A stretch of DNA of 61,868 nt from positions 1 through 61,868 of the forward strand of contig JBGAVT010000004.1 of assembly GCA_044227985.1 (NCBI GenBank), written 5' to 3'. The position numbers were made by a program, and so were the translations under genes. Each line of letters opens with the position of its first letter. Position 1 is the first letter of the stretch. Below are positions 1 to 8,402 of the stretch, piece by piece. Origin of the DNA: CAZUNB01 sp044227985 (GTDB lineage Bacteria; Patescibacteriota; Saccharimonadia; Saccharimonadales; JAGPDM01). The notes beneath the pieces were generated by a model. The model was given only the letters and a program-made list of their open reading frames with translations, ran no database searches and was not told the origin of the DNA.

Positions 1-455
1 GTTCCTTTATCGTCGTGTTCTTCTAGCACTACGCCGACTCCCTGACGCCATCCTTCAGCGATACGCTCGACATAAAGAGCGCTAATACTCACCCCAATTG
101 CATAACGTAGGTACGTGCTTTCTTCATTTGAGCATTGTTCGAACCATCCGTTGATGATTTCTTTAGCCTTGAGTTGCGTTTCCTGCTTTTCTTCATCTGT
201 ATCACCTGCAGGGTTAAGCAAACCGTAGTCAACGATCCCGTGTACCGGAGCCACCATCTTCAGCCATAATTTATCATAGGGCGGATGATTTTCGAATTGT
301 TCTATGATTTGTCGCTGATGATCTGCAAAACGTTTCTGGCACAGTAGATCGTTTAAAAAAGTTGAAGACTCATCCGTTAGAGCGTCTAAAAACGCTTGCT
401 CTCGGGGTGCTTCTTGATCACTCGGCAATCTCTCGGAATTATGGGAGGTATCCAT
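1..455 (-). CDS. Hypothetical protein, 3' end beyond the window edge
   Basis: An open frame on the minus strand starts at ATG 455 (MDTSHNSERLPSDQ...) and stays open to base 1, giving 151 codons of an unfinished gene. The protein is acidic, rich in Glu, Gln and Asp, and looks helical; I see no signal peptide, membrane segment or known motif. The start is supported by a consensus -10 hexamer 6 nt upstream, which implies a leaderless mRNA as for many genes here. I do not recognise the family. The C-terminus is missing, so function cannot be judged. Confidence 0.75.
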   Translation of the reverse strand, partial: MDTSHNSERLPSDQEAPREQAFLDALTDESSTFLNDLLCQKRFADHQRQIIEQFENHPPYDKLWLKMVAPVHGIVDYGLLNPAGDTDEEKQETQLKAKEIINGWFEQCSNEESTYLRYAIGVSISALYVERIAEGWRQGVGVVLEEHDDKG

Positions 456-461
456 TATTGT

Positions 462-467
462 ATTATA
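462..467 (-). promoter_or_regulatory. -10 element of a leaderless promoter
   Basis: TATAAT on the minus strand lies 6 nt before the ATG at 455. A TTGTAT -35-like hexamer stands about 16 nt further upstream. Transcription would start at or next to the start codon. Confidence 0.6.
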
Positions 468-574
468 ACAACTTTTATGTAAAAATACAAGTATAAGCTA
501 TACTGTATAGACAATTTATTTTTTAGTTCTGTGCTCGTTTTATACGTAGACCATAAAGCACTTTAATTAACATT

Positions 575-1870
575 CTATTTTTTCAGTTTTCTTAGTTCTT
601 CGCGGACAACTTTGCGTTCGTCCCATTTGATTTTTCCACCCGCCATTTGCCGATAAGGCTGACATCCGAGGCCAGTTATGACGACTACATCGCCTTTTTT
701 ACCGTACCGTAGCGCTTCATGGATCGCCTCGCGGCGATTAAGGATGACTTTATGAAGCACGCCAGGCTTCACTTTCTCAACTTTTTTAACACCGATTAGG
801 ATCTGTTCACGGATTTCATCAGGATCATCATCGTATGGCTCTTGGTCACATACAACCACGAGTTCACTAAGTTCTGCTGTAACTACACCAAGTGGCGTAC
901 GTTTGCCTGCGTCTCGTTGCCCGTCGCCACCAAGAACAGTGATTAAACGACCCTGTAGAGTTGTACGAATTGTCTGGAGTACATTACGTAGACTTTCTTC
1001 AGTGTGAGCGAAATCTACAATCACGGTCGCGTCCTGTCCTTCGTCGATAACCTCCATACGCCCTGGAACAGCTTTAACAGCCTCTATGCCGGCTTTTATG
1101 TGTTCCAGGCTTACTCCCATTCCGTAGGCGGTTGTGGCGGCTGCTAGCGCGTTTATAACATTAAATTTACCTGGCAGATTAAGCTTCACATCTAGCTCAT
1201 GTTCGGCGATACGTAACGTCACAGCACTACCGCTAGCACCAAGCTTAGCTTTAACGATTGTCGAATCTCTACCAGGTTCTACGCCGAAGAATAGTTGCGC
1301 TTCGGCTCGCTTCGAAGAAAAATAGTCAACCCAAGAGTCATCGGCATTCATTACGGCAAGTTGTGGATTTTTAGAAAAAAGTTTGGCTTTAGCTTTGGCA
1401 TAATTCTCCATTGTATGGTGGTAGTCGAGGTGATCTCGCTGAAGATTCGTCCAAACTACAGTATCAAATCGCAAACCAAGCACTCGGTGCTGGACCAAGG
1501 CATGACTACTAACCTCCATAACCACGATGTCGCAGTGACTTCGTTTCATTCTAGCTAGTAATTTTTGTAACTTGAAGGCATTGGCAGTAGTTAAGCCGAG
1601 GTCATTTTCCCAAACCTCATCATCAACCCGTAAAACTGCTGTCGAATTCAAGCCCACCCTATGGCCTGCCTTAACCAGAATTTCTGAAAGCATATTAGCA
1701 GTGGTCGTTTTTCCTTTAGTTCCGGTAATACCTATAAATTCAAGATTTCGTGCTGGATAACCATAGACAATCGTTGCAACTATTGCCTCAAGCAAGTGAA
1801 AAGGATTGACCAGGAGCTGGATGAGCGATCTTGGTAGTACTTTTTTTAAGTTTTTCTTCAGACTTTCCAT
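575..1870 (-). CDS. murE: MurE-like UDP-N-acetylmuramyl peptide synthetase (Mur ligase)
   Basis: Mur ligases add an amino acid to the UDP-MurNAc peptide in cytoplasmic peptidoglycan precursor synthesis using ATP. The protein (431 aa) has the ATP-binding loop GTKGKTTT at residues 50-57, the MEVSSHAL and TNLQRDHLDYH motifs of the central domain, and GRMEVI plus VDFAHTEESL of the C-terminal domain, an order typical of MurE. Usual MurE is about 490 aa; here the N-terminal UDP-binding domain is reduced to about 45 residues. The specificity motif, DNPR in diaminopimelate enzymes, reads DDPDEI (about residues 347-352), so the amino acid added cannot be predicted. The start follows a TATACT -10 by 6 nt, so it can be transcribed apart from the femX gene 2 nt upstream. 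Confidence 0.85.
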   Translation of the reverse strand: MESLKKNLKKVLPRSLIQLLVNPFHLLEAIVATIVYGYPARNLEFIGITGTKGKTTTANMLSEILVKAGHRVGLNSTAVLRVDDEVWENDLGLTTANAFKLQKLLARMKRSHCDIVVMEVSSHALVQHRVLGLRFDTVVWTNLQRDHLDYHHTMENYAKAKAKLFSKNPQLAVMNADDSWVDYFSSKRAEAQLFFGVEPGRDSTIVKAKLGASGSAVTLRIAEHELDVKLNLPGKFNVINALAAATTAYGMGVSLEHIKAGIEAVKAVPGRMEVIDEGQDATVIVDFAHTEESLRNVLQTIRTTLQGRLITVLGGDGQRDAGKRTPLGVVTAELSELVVVCDQEPYDDDPDEIREQILIGVKKVEKVKPGVLHKVILNRREAIHEALRYGKKGDVVVITGLGCQPYRQMAGGKIKWDERKVVREELRKLKK

Positions 1871-1872
1871 AG

Positions 1873-2895
1873 TTACAGTATACGCTTTGCAGCCCAGTAC
1901 AGCTTAGTTTTAGCTTTGCTTAGTATGATATCTTTGCCTGCTTGATACTTGACTCGCCGACCACCAAACATCATTTTAAAGTGACCAATGCCAGCATATT
2001 TATGATTTGGCTCATTCTCCGGCGCAATGCCAAATAGGTCATAGTCTGTGCAATTCTTCATTTTTGCGTGTCGTATCATTTCGGCTTGAAGTAAATAATT
2101 CGGCATAATCTTACGATGTTCAGGCTTATCAGACGAAGCTGCAAAATAGTAGATTGCAGTATCACCGAAAGTCGTTAAGATGCTAGCTGCAATTGGCTGA
2201 TCATCAAGTGATGCGATAAATAGCTGCGCATTAGCGCCAAGTGAGCTCATAAAATTAGCATAATAACTTTTACTGTGTGAAGTGAAATTATCACGATCAG
2301 CAGTTCTGGTTAGTAGCTTATAGAAACTATCAATTTGTTTTGGCTGAGCGCTTTCACCATCGTAGCTTTTTACCGTGACTCCGTGTTTTTCTGACATGCG
2401 AATGTTGTACCTGGTTCTTTTCTTCATGCTTGCAAAGATCTCGTTTGTTGGTGGTGAAATATCGAGCAGTAAGCTGTCGAGTGGGTGAAAGTTTTGTTTG
2501 TCAGCAATCTGGGTTTTACTGGTCTTGTAATCAAACTCGTCATCGCTCAGAACATAGGGGTCATAGCGCAGGAACGCTCCTCTCTTTTGAGCTACAGTTT
2601 TTTCAAGTGCTGCTAAAATCTCACTACCTTCATCTGTACTGGTATAGACTGGCCCACGCGCACAGTAGTACCAATATAGGTTAGGCAGCCGCGTTTGCAT
2701 CCGAACCGCCAATGCTGTTGCGACTACTTTGTCATTTTTTAATAAGCCAACCCCAATAACTTCGCCGCGGTTTTTTAAAGTTTTTTGAAAGTCTGCCCAC
2801 ATAGTTGTCTGGTGAATTGAGCCGTTATCCGTAGATGCGACAAACTGATTCCAATCTTCCTTACCGATTTGATCAATTGTCTGTGTCGAGCTCAT
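1873..2895 (-). CDS. FemAB/FemX-family peptidoglycan bridge aminoacyltransferase
   Basis: FemAB proteins use aminoacyl-tRNA to add the cross-bridge amino acids to the stem peptide of lipid II at the cytoplasmic membrane face. The sequence shows the family hallmarks: an N-terminal W..F segment (TTMWADFQKTL), a WYYCARGPVY strand, MKKRTRYNIRMSEKHGV (the K.TRYN.R motif) in the middle, and a second GNAT fold ending with YDLFGIAPE and FK..FGG. I choose ATG 2895 (340 aa) rather than ATG 2919 because a CATACT hexamer lies 7 nt before it, as for other leaderless genes here. It lies next to murE and diverges from a second FemAB gene at 2963, so the locus looks devoted to peptidoglycan stem-peptide chemistry. 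The amino acid used is unknown. Confidence 0.85.
   Translation of the reverse strand: MSSTQTIDQIGKEDWNQFVASTDNGSIHQTTMWADFQKTLKNRGEVIGVGLLKNDKVVATALAVRMQTRLPNLYWYYCARGPVYTSTDEGSEILAALEKTVAQKRGAFLRYDPYVLSDDEFDYKTSKTQIADKQNFHPLDSLLLDISPPTNEIFASMKKRTRYNIRMSEKHGVTVKSYDGESAQPKQIDSFYKLLTRTADRDNFTSHSKSYYANFMSSLGANAQLFIASLDDQPIAASILTTFGDTAIYYFAASSDKPEHRKIMPNYLLQAEMIRHAKMKNCTDYDLFGIAPENEPNHKYAGIGHFKMMFGGRRVKYQAGKDIILSKAKTKLYWAAKRIL
1877..1882 (-). promoter_or_regulatory. -10 element of a leaderless promoter for murE
   Basis: TATACT on the minus strand, 6 nt before the murE ATG and inside the 3' end of the upstream femX-like gene. It would let murE be transcribed on its own without a 5' leader. Confidence 0.55.
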
Positions 2896-2902
2896 GCGCT
2901 TT

Positions 2903-2908
2903 AGTATG
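2903..2908 (-). promoter_or_regulatory. -10 element of a leaderless promoter for femX
   Basis: CATACT on the minus strand, 7 nt before ATG 2895. It favours 2895 over the in-frame ATG at 2919, which would lie upstream of this promoter. Confidence 0.45.
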
Positions 2909-2949
2909 CCATAAATCACTGCTGACTATCAGTAGCATGGTTTTTTTGC

Positions 2950-2955
2950 TAGTAT
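2950..2955 (+). promoter_or_regulatory. -10 element of a leaderless promoter
   Basis: TAGTAT, 7 nt before ATG 2963, with no Shine-Dalgarno sequence. With the minus-strand element at 2903-2908 it forms a compact divergent promoter pair between the two FemAB genes. Confidence 0.5.
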
Positions 2956-2962
2956 TCATTCG

Positions 2963-3979
2963 ATGTATTATCTCGATGAAATTACAAACGAACAGGACTA
3001 TCGACCTCTTGAAATTTATGATCGCACTATGTTTACCCAGGCCTGGTTTTATGGGCAGTGGCAGTCGTATAAATCTGAAGTTCATCGGTTTGTTTTCCGT
3101 GAAGATGATGAGGTCTTGAGTTGTTTTCAAGCAATATCTCACCCTCTGCCAGCTAGACGAAGCTACCTTTATATTCCTTTCGGTCCAGTTTTTAAACAAG
3201 CTCCAAATAGACAGCAACAAAATTTTATCAGTAAAAAACTGAAAGAATTTTACGCAAAGAACAGTCAAAGAAAAGTTGTTTTTTCACGCCTAGACGTTGA
3301 TGGCGATTTCTCAATGATGAGTGATGGTGGTTGGCGCGATGTACCAAAGTTTGTAACATCCGAAGCTTCTTTTCGACCGCGTGGTGAGATGATCGTTCCT
3401 TTGAGCAATGAAGATGAGGTGTTTGCACGTTTTGATAAAAACACCCGCTATTCAGTTCGTTACGGCGCAAAAAAAGGCGTTGAAGTTAGCATCCAGCCAG
3501 ATATAAAATCCGGCTTGGATGATTTTTTTCGGTTACTCGAATTTACCGCACAGAAACAAGGTTTTGCGATTTTTAAAAAGGATTATTATCAGAATTTGTT
3601 CGATATTTCAGATAAGCTCAAGCATGCCTATCTTGTCGAAGCTCGCAAAGAGGATAAGGTAATCAGTAGTAAGTTAATTGTTAGTTACGGCCCAATCGCC
3701 CACTCCCTCCTCTCAGGAACAGACGACGAAGGTCGTAAGCTCCGAGTGCCAAGCTTTGTACAGTGGGAGTCAATGAGAGAGGCCATGCGCAGGGACCTTA
3801 AATATTACAGTATTGGCGGCGCTAGTTCATCAGATGATGATTACCCAACTATTAAAAAAGTTACCAAGTATAAGCAAGGCTTCGGCGGTGAGATTAAAGT
3901 GCATAATCCTATGCTAGATATGGTTTTTGACAGACCATCGTATTCGGTCTTTAATTTCTATAAGAGGCTTCGGCGCTAA
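2963..3979 (+). CDS. Second FemAB/FemX-family aminoacyltransferase
   Basis: This 338-aa protein shares the layout of its divergent neighbour: an N-terminal FMQ-type segment (TMFTQAWFYGQWQ), a YLYIPFGPVF strand, DKNTRYSVRYGAKKGV (matching the K.TRYN.R motif), and C-terminal YYSIGGASS followed by KYKQGFGGEI, which matches the FK..FGG signature. Two adjacent, divergent FemAB genes suggest sequential addition of two bridge residues, or two different substrates, as with FemX/FemA/FemB of Firmicutes; the assignment within the family is inference. The 3' end overlaps the convergent coiled-coil gene by 4 nt. The start is leaderless (TAGTAT 7 nt upstream). Confidence 0.85.
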   Translation: MYYLDEITNEQDYRPLEIYDRTMFTQAWFYGQWQSYKSEVHRFVFREDDEVLSCFQAISHPLPARRSYLYIPFGPVFKQAPNRQQQNFISKKLKEFYAKNSQRKVVFSRLDVDGDFSMMSDGGWRDVPKFVTSEASFRPRGEMIVPLSNEDEVFARFDKNTRYSVRYGAKKGVEVSIQPDIKSGLDDFFRLLEFTAQKQGFAIFKKDYYQNLFDISDKLKHAYLVEARKEDKVISSKLIVSYGPIAHSLLSGTDDEGRKLRVPSFVQWESMREAMRRDLKYYSIGGASSSDDDYPTIKKVTKYKQGFGGEIKVHNPMLDMVFDRPSYSVFNFYKRLRR

Positions 3980-4293
3980 CGGATTTTAGAGTAGACATTG
4001 TTGATTTGCTTCTCGATATTTCGAAGCATTGTCTCGAAACGTTCGATGCGGTCGATTTGTCCATCAGTTTCACGGAGTTTAACTTCGACATTTCGAATGC
4101 CAGTTCCAAGTTGGTTGACTTCGCTACTCACCCGAGAAAGGTCAGCCCGGATCTGATCAATCTCACTATCGACCTTGCCCCAGATTGCTGTAGATATTTG
4201 TTTGAGCTGTGCCAACTCACTTATAATCAATCCTAGTTGTTGGCTCTGCACTTGCTCTGCTGAAAGTTGTGGCTGTTGTTGAGATGGATCCAT
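3976..4293 (-). CDS. Small coiled-coil protein of unknown function
   Basis: The 105-aa product begins with a Gln-rich segment (MDPSQQQPQLSAEQVQSQQ) and continues as almost continuous amphipathic helix with heptad-spaced hydrophobics (residues about 25-105), so a coiled coil is likely. There is no signal peptide or membrane span. A good ribosome-binding site (AAGGA, 6 nt before ATG) supports the start, so this mRNA has a leader, unlike its divergent neighbour tsaD. The 3' end overlaps the femX-like gene on the other strand by 4 nt. A scaffold or tether role is possible but not shown. Confidence 0.7.
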   Translation of the reverse strand: MDPSQQQPQLSAEQVQSQQLGLIISELAQLKQISTAIWGKVDSEIDQIRADLSRVSSEVNQLGTGIRNVEVKLRETDGQIDRIERFETMLRNIEKQINNVYSKIR

Positions 4294-4322
4294 AGTTTTT
4301 CCTTGTTTAATCTTCCATCGGT

Positions 4323-4328
4323 TATACT
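4323..4328 (+). promoter_or_regulatory. -10 element of a leaderless promoter for tsaD
   Basis: TATACT, 7 nt before ATG 4336. It fixes the tsaD start and excludes the longer frame that opens at 4267. Confidence 0.6.
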
Positions 4329-4335
4329 ATCATCA

Positions 4336-5418
4336 ATGACGATTTTAGGTATAGAGACTAGTTGTGACGATACTGCTGCAGCGGTTGTACGTGATGATTC
4401 GCTGCCAACAGTGCTTAGCTCGGCTGTTTCGAGTCAGATAGATATTCAGAAACAGTATGGTGGTGTTGTTCCAGAGATAGCTTCCCGTTCCCACCTTGAA
4501 GCAATTTTACCCACAATTGCCGAGAGTCTACACAAAGCCTTTCCAGATGAACCAACAAATAAATCCCTTCTCGAGTTGCTTGACTCTCAGCACCCTGTTT
4601 GGCGGAAAATCGACGCAATTGCGGTTACAAAAGGACCTGGTTTGTCTGGTAGCTTGTTGATGGGTACACTGAGCGCCAGAACGCTGGCCACGGTAATCGA
4701 TAAGCCTATCATTCCGGTTCATCATATTATCGGTCACGCCTCAGCGCAGTGGCTGAAGGAAGGAAAACCACCAGAGTTTCCTTGTTTGGCACTCGTTGTT
4801 AGTGGTGGCCATAGCAATATTATGTTGTTTCAGTCGGTAGATAATTTTAAGCTACTGGGACAAACCCGAGATGATGCTGTTGGTGAGGCTTTTGATAAAG
4901 TTGCCAAGATGCTAGGGCTTGCTTATCCGGGCGGTCCTTCAATAACAAAAGCCGCAGAGCACGGTAATTCTGACACTTTCAAGTTGCCAATTCCAAAAGT
5001 TGATACTCCATATGACTTTAGCTTTTCTGGATTAAAAACTGCCGTTCTGCGACTACTACAAAAAGCCATCGGGGAAGATTATACATTTCCAAGCTACCAG
5101 TTAGCGACAAGACTTAACCAACAACAAATTAACGATATGGCTGCTAGCTTTCAAATGACAGCCATTAAAATATTGATCAGAAAAATGCAAAAAGCAGAAA
5201 AGGAATTTAAACCAAAGAGCGTAATTATCGGTGGTGGTGTTGCTGCAAATAAGCTACTGAGAGAAGAAATGATGCGAAATATTTCCACCAGCGTACAGTT
5301 CATCGATCCTCATTATTGCACTGACAACGCGGCTATGATCGCCGCCGCTGCTTTATCGTTAAATATTTCACCCACCTCAGAGGATTCGATAATTATTAAA
5401 CCAAATTGGGCATTATAA
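4336..5418 (+). CDS. tsaD: tRNA N6-threonylcarbamoyladenosine transferase TsaD
   Basis: TsaD transfers the threonylcarbamoyl group from the AMP-activated intermediate to A37 of ANN-decoding tRNAs, in a complex with TsaB and TsaE. The protein (360 aa from ATG 4336, near the family's usual 340) starts MTILGIETSCDDTAAAVV, the ASKHA phosphate-1 signature, and contains KGPGLSGSL, the metal-binding HHIIGHASAQ, VVSGGHSNI, AYPGGPSI, the FSFSGLKTAV segment and IIGGGVAANKLLR. I reject the upstream in-frame ATG at 4267, because its 23 extra residues precede the canonical N-terminus and a TATACT -10 lies 7 nt before 4336. TsaB and TsaE are not in this window. Confidence 0.97.
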   Translation: MTILGIETSCDDTAAAVVRDDSLPTVLSSAVSSQIDIQKQYGGVVPEIASRSHLEAILPTIAESLHKAFPDEPTNKSLLELLDSQHPVWRKIDAIAVTKGPGLSGSLLMGTLSARTLATVIDKPIIPVHHIIGHASAQWLKEGKPPEFPCLALVVSGGHSNIMLFQSVDNFKLLGQTRDDAVGEAFDKVAKMLGLAYPGGPSITKAAEHGNSDTFKLPIPKVDTPYDFSFSGLKTAVLRLLQKAIGEDYTFPSYQLATRLNQQQINDMAASFQMTAIKILIRKMQKAEKEFKPKSVIIGGGVAANKLLREEMMRNISTSVQFIDPHYCTDNAAMIAAAALSLNISPTSEDSIIIKPNWAL

Positions 5419-5469
5419 ACACCTGAGTAGGCTCCGAACACGTTTCTGGTAATTTAGTGAATCGTCGGG

Positions 5470-5475
5470 TATAAT
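5470..5475 (+). promoter_or_regulatory. -10 element in front of a small ORF upstream of valS
   Basis: TATAAT, 5 nt before ATG 5481. The spacing is one base shorter than the 6-8 nt seen for the leaderless genes in this window, so either the small ORF or a noncoding leader may be transcribed from here. Confidence 0.45.
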
Positions 5476-5480
5476 TGCAC

Positions 5481-5576
5481 ATGAAAACAAAAATGTTAGA
5501 AACTATTTGTTCAAGTTTTGTTCAAATAAATAACAGTTGTGGGATGCAAGAATCACGGAAAAATCAATTCACGTGA
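5481..5576 (+). CDS. Possible 31-aa leaderless peptide upstream of valS
   Basis: ATG AAA ACA AAA ATG ... ACG TGA encodes MKTKMLETICSSFVQINN and 13 more residues. It starts 5 nt after a consensus TATAAT and ends 67 nt before valS. Only one Val codon is present, so a classical valine attenuator peptide is unlikely. It could be a genuine small protein, a leader ORF, or chance. There is no second line of evidence such as homology. Confidence 0.3.
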   Translation: MKTKMLETICSSFVQINNSCGMQESRKNQFT

Positions 5577-5582
5577 AGTTTT

Positions 5583-5634
5583 TTGATTTATAATTTCTTT
5601 TAATATAATTATGTCAGTTTGACAAGTCTGAGGT
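5583..5634 (+). promoter_or_regulatory. Probable valS promoter and ribosome-binding site
   Basis: TTGATT (5583-5588) and TATAAT (5604-5609), 15 bp apart, are followed by GAGGT (5630-5634) 9 nt before the valS ATG. No T-box antiterminator sequence is seen in the leader. Confidence 0.5.
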
Positions 5635-5643
5635 CTAATAATC

Positions 5644-8283
5644 ATGAATTTACCAAAAACCTATAATCCTGCCCAGTATGAAGAAGATATTTACCGCCGC
5701 TGGGAAGAATCTGGTGCCTTTCAACCTGGAGATGGTGCCGAGACCTTCTATATCCCGCTTCCACCACCCAATGCTACCGGCGTGCTACACGTTGGCCATA
5801 GTATCGGTGCTGCTGTTCAAGACGCATTCACCCGCTATGCCCGGATGAATGGCAAGGCAGCACTCTGGCTACCAGGTACCGATCACGCCGCTATTGCTAC
5901 TGAAAGTGTGGTTATTAAGAAACTGATCGAGGAGCGAGGTATTGTAAACCCGCGCGAGCAGCTCGGCCGTGAAAAACTTCTCGAGGAAATTCAAAGCTTC
6001 GTCGAGTCAAGTCGTGACCAAATTCGTAACCAATTTAGAGCTATGGGTTCTTCAGTTGATTGGAGCCGTGAGCGCTACACTATGGAACCGGAGATGAATC
6101 GTGTGGTAAACGATGTGTTTGTAAATATGTTCAACGATGGTCTAATTTATCGTGGGAATCGGATTGTTAACTGGGATCCCAATCTTCAAACAACCGTATC
6201 CGATGATGAAGTTGAAAGACGAGAAGAAACAACTAATTTCTACACTCTCCAATACGGCCCATTCCAGATAGGTACCGCTCGGCCAGAGACTAAATTTGGC
6301 GATAAATACGTAGTAGTTCATCCTGGTGATGAGCGTTACAAGCAGTTTAAGCATGGAGATACTTTTGAATTAGATTGGCTGAACGGTCCAATTACTGGAA
6401 CTGTGATAAAAGACGAGGCAGCTGACCCCGAGTTCGGCACTGGCGCTATGACTATAACGCCATGGCATGACGTGACAGACTTTGAAATTGCCGAGAGACA
6501 TAATCTCGATAAACAGCAAATTATCGACGAAACTGGCAAGCTTTTACCAATAGCTAAAGAATTTGCAGGCATGCGCATCGAAGAAGCACGGCCACAAATC
6601 GTTCAAAAACTCAGTGATATGGGATTATTACTTGAAACTAAAAGCGACTATGTCCATAACCTTAGTCTGAATGAACGTGGCAAAGGTATTATCGAGCCAC
6701 AGATCATGAACCAGTGGTGGGTCGATGTCAATAAAGAGGTCGTCAAATGGAATGACAAGTTGATGAGCTTGAAACAAGTCATGAAAGCTGTAGTTGCAGA
6801 AAAAGAAATTGCTCTATTGCCTGAGCGGATGGATAAAACGTATTACAACTGGATTGATAACCTGCACGACTGGTGCATTAGTCGCCAGATTTGGTGGGGC
6901 CACAGAATTCCTGTGTGGTACAAGGGCGGCGAGACGCATGTTTCAGTTAGCGGTCCGGACGACCCTGAGAATTGGCATCAAGACGAGGATACTCTCGATA
7001 CGTGGTTCAGTTCAGGGCTATGGACGTTTGCAACCTTGCTTGACAAAGATCTAGCTCGCAACCCAGACGTTAGCTTGCAAGAATTACTCGAGAAAAGCCC
7101 CGACTACCAGCGGTTTCACCCAGCGACTTTGCTTGAAACTGGCTACGACATTATCTTTTTCTGGGTCGCTAGGATGATATTGATGACAACCTATGCTACA
7201 GGCCAAGTACCGTTCAAAACAGTTTACTTCCATGGCTTAGTGCGTAGTCGCGATGGCAAGAAAATGAGTAAAAGTAACCCCAAGGGCACGATTGACCCGA
7301 TTGAGATGATTGATAAGTTTGGTGCTGATGCGCTTCGTCTTTCGATGTTAATTGGGCAAACACCTGGCAATGACAGTCGCCTTTACGAAGAGAAGATAGC
7401 TGGCTATCGTAATTTTTGTAATAAACTTTGGAATGTAGGGCGTTACATCGCAAGTAAGGCTGAGCGTGCGGACTACCAAGCTGCTGCTACGGCTCAAACT
7501 TCGGCAGATCACTGGATCCTACATAAGCTAGCAGCTGCGACGGAGCTTGTAACCGCATCGTTTGAGAATCATCGACTGAGCGATGCTGGTGCAGAATTGT
7601 ATAGATTTTTGTGGGATGATTTAGCAGATTGGTACGTTGAAACCAGCAAAATCCAACCAAACTCACCTCTGTTAATTGCTGTTTTCCGCCAAGTGCTACA
7701 ACTTGCGCACCCACTAGCTCCTTTTGTAACAGAGACACTTTGGGGTTACCTCAACCAAGCACAGGCTGATCGTTTACTCATCTCTAGCCAGTGGCCGGTC
7801 GCACCGGTTAATTTTGACCGACAGGCTGCTAATGGTTTTGAACAGATTATAAATATTGTTTCCGAGATTCGTAATTTGCGCAGCGAGCTTCAGCTTGAGG
7901 ATAATACGCTATATCATAAGGGTAGCCCATTCCTTGACGAGTATAAAAACGTTGTCATAGGTATGACTTCTGTATCTGATGTTGTCGAGGTGCGTGATGG
8001 CCATGGGCTTCACCTAGTTTCAACTGATATCAACTGTTGGTTAGACGTTGCGACCGGTGTGACGAAACAATATTTGTTTGGTCTTATCACGAAAAAATCG
8101 GCGCTTAGTAAACAACACGAGAATATCGCTAACAGGCTTGAGAATGAGAAATACATTGAAAAAGCACCCCCGCAACTAGTAGAAGAAAGCCGAGCGCAGT
8201 TAGCAGATTTAGCAGTTCAGGTTGAACGCCTTTCTAAACAAATTGAATCAATCGAAGGAAGCTTAATAAAGATTGAAGAGTAA
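5644..8283 (+). CDS. valS: Valyl-tRNA synthetase
   Basis: This class I synthetase charges tRNA-Val in the cytoplasm. The 879-aa product has PPPNATGVLHVGHSIGAA with the HIGH-type motif HVGH at residues 49-52, an editing (CP1) domain including TARPETKFGDKYVVVHP and TGAMTITPWHDVTD, the CISRQIWWGHRIPVWY block, and KMSKS at 540-544. An anticodon-binding domain (WDDLADWYVE) and a C-terminal coiled-coil arm (about 810-879) follow. The TGAMTITPWHD sequence and the terminal coiled coil separate ValRS from IleRS and LeuRS. Length is normal. It forms its own unit, with a leadered start. Confidence 0.98.
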   Translation: MNLPKTYNPAQYEEDIYRRWEESGAFQPGDGAETFYIPLPPPNATGVLHVGHSIGAAVQDAFTRYARMNGKAALWLPGTDHAAIATESVVIKKLIEERGIVNPREQLGREKLLEEIQSFVESSRDQIRNQFRAMGSSVDWSRERYTMEPEMNRVVNDVFVNMFNDGLIYRGNRIVNWDPNLQTTVSDDEVERREETTNFYTLQYGPFQIGTARPETKFGDKYVVVHPGDERYKQFKHGDTFELDWLNGPITGTVIKDEAADPEFGTGAMTITPWHDVTDFEIAERHNLDKQQIIDETGKLLPIAKEFAGMRIEEARPQIVQKLSDMGLLLETKSDYVHNLSLNERGKGIIEPQIMNQWWVDVNKEVVKWNDKLMSLKQVMKAVVAEKEIALLPERMDKTYYNWIDNLHDWCISRQIWWGHRIPVWYKGGETHVSVSGPDDPENWHQDEDTLDTWFSSGLWTFATLLDKDLARNPDVSLQELLEKSPDYQRFHPATLLETGYDIIFFWVARMILMTTYATGQVPFKTVYFHGLVRSRDGKKMSKSNPKGTIDPIEMIDKFGADALRLSMLIGQTPGNDSRLYEEKIAGYRNFCNKLWNVGRYIASKAERADYQAAATAQTSADHWILHKLAAATELVTASFENHRLSDAGAELYRFLWDDLADWYVETSKIQPNSPLLIAVFRQVLQLAHPLAPFVTETLWGYLNQAQADRLLISSQWPVAPVNFDRQAANGFEQIINIVSEIRNLRSELQLEDNTLYHKGSPFLDEYKNVVIGMTSVSDVVEVRDGHGLHLVSTDINCWLDVATGVTKQYLFGLITKKSALSKQHENIANRLENEKYIEKAPPQLVEESRAQLADLAVQVERLSKQIESIEGSLIKIEE

Positions 8284-8402
8284 TCTTTATTTGTACGCAA
8301 TCTAGTTAACTACTTTTAAAAAAGCATATTTGATATTTAAATTCTGGTCATTTGTTGGGTCTGCTATAGGGGTTGAGGTTAAATAATCATATTAAAAAAT
8401 TA

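Noticed and set aside
4267..4335. An in-frame upstream ATG that would add 23 residues to TsaD
   Set aside because: The added residues precede the canonical MTILGIETSCDD start, and a TATACT -10 lies only 7 nt before ATG 4336.
5419..5643. A T-box riboswitch before valS
   Set aside because: The conserved AGGGTGG antiterminator sequence and a specifier stem are not visible.
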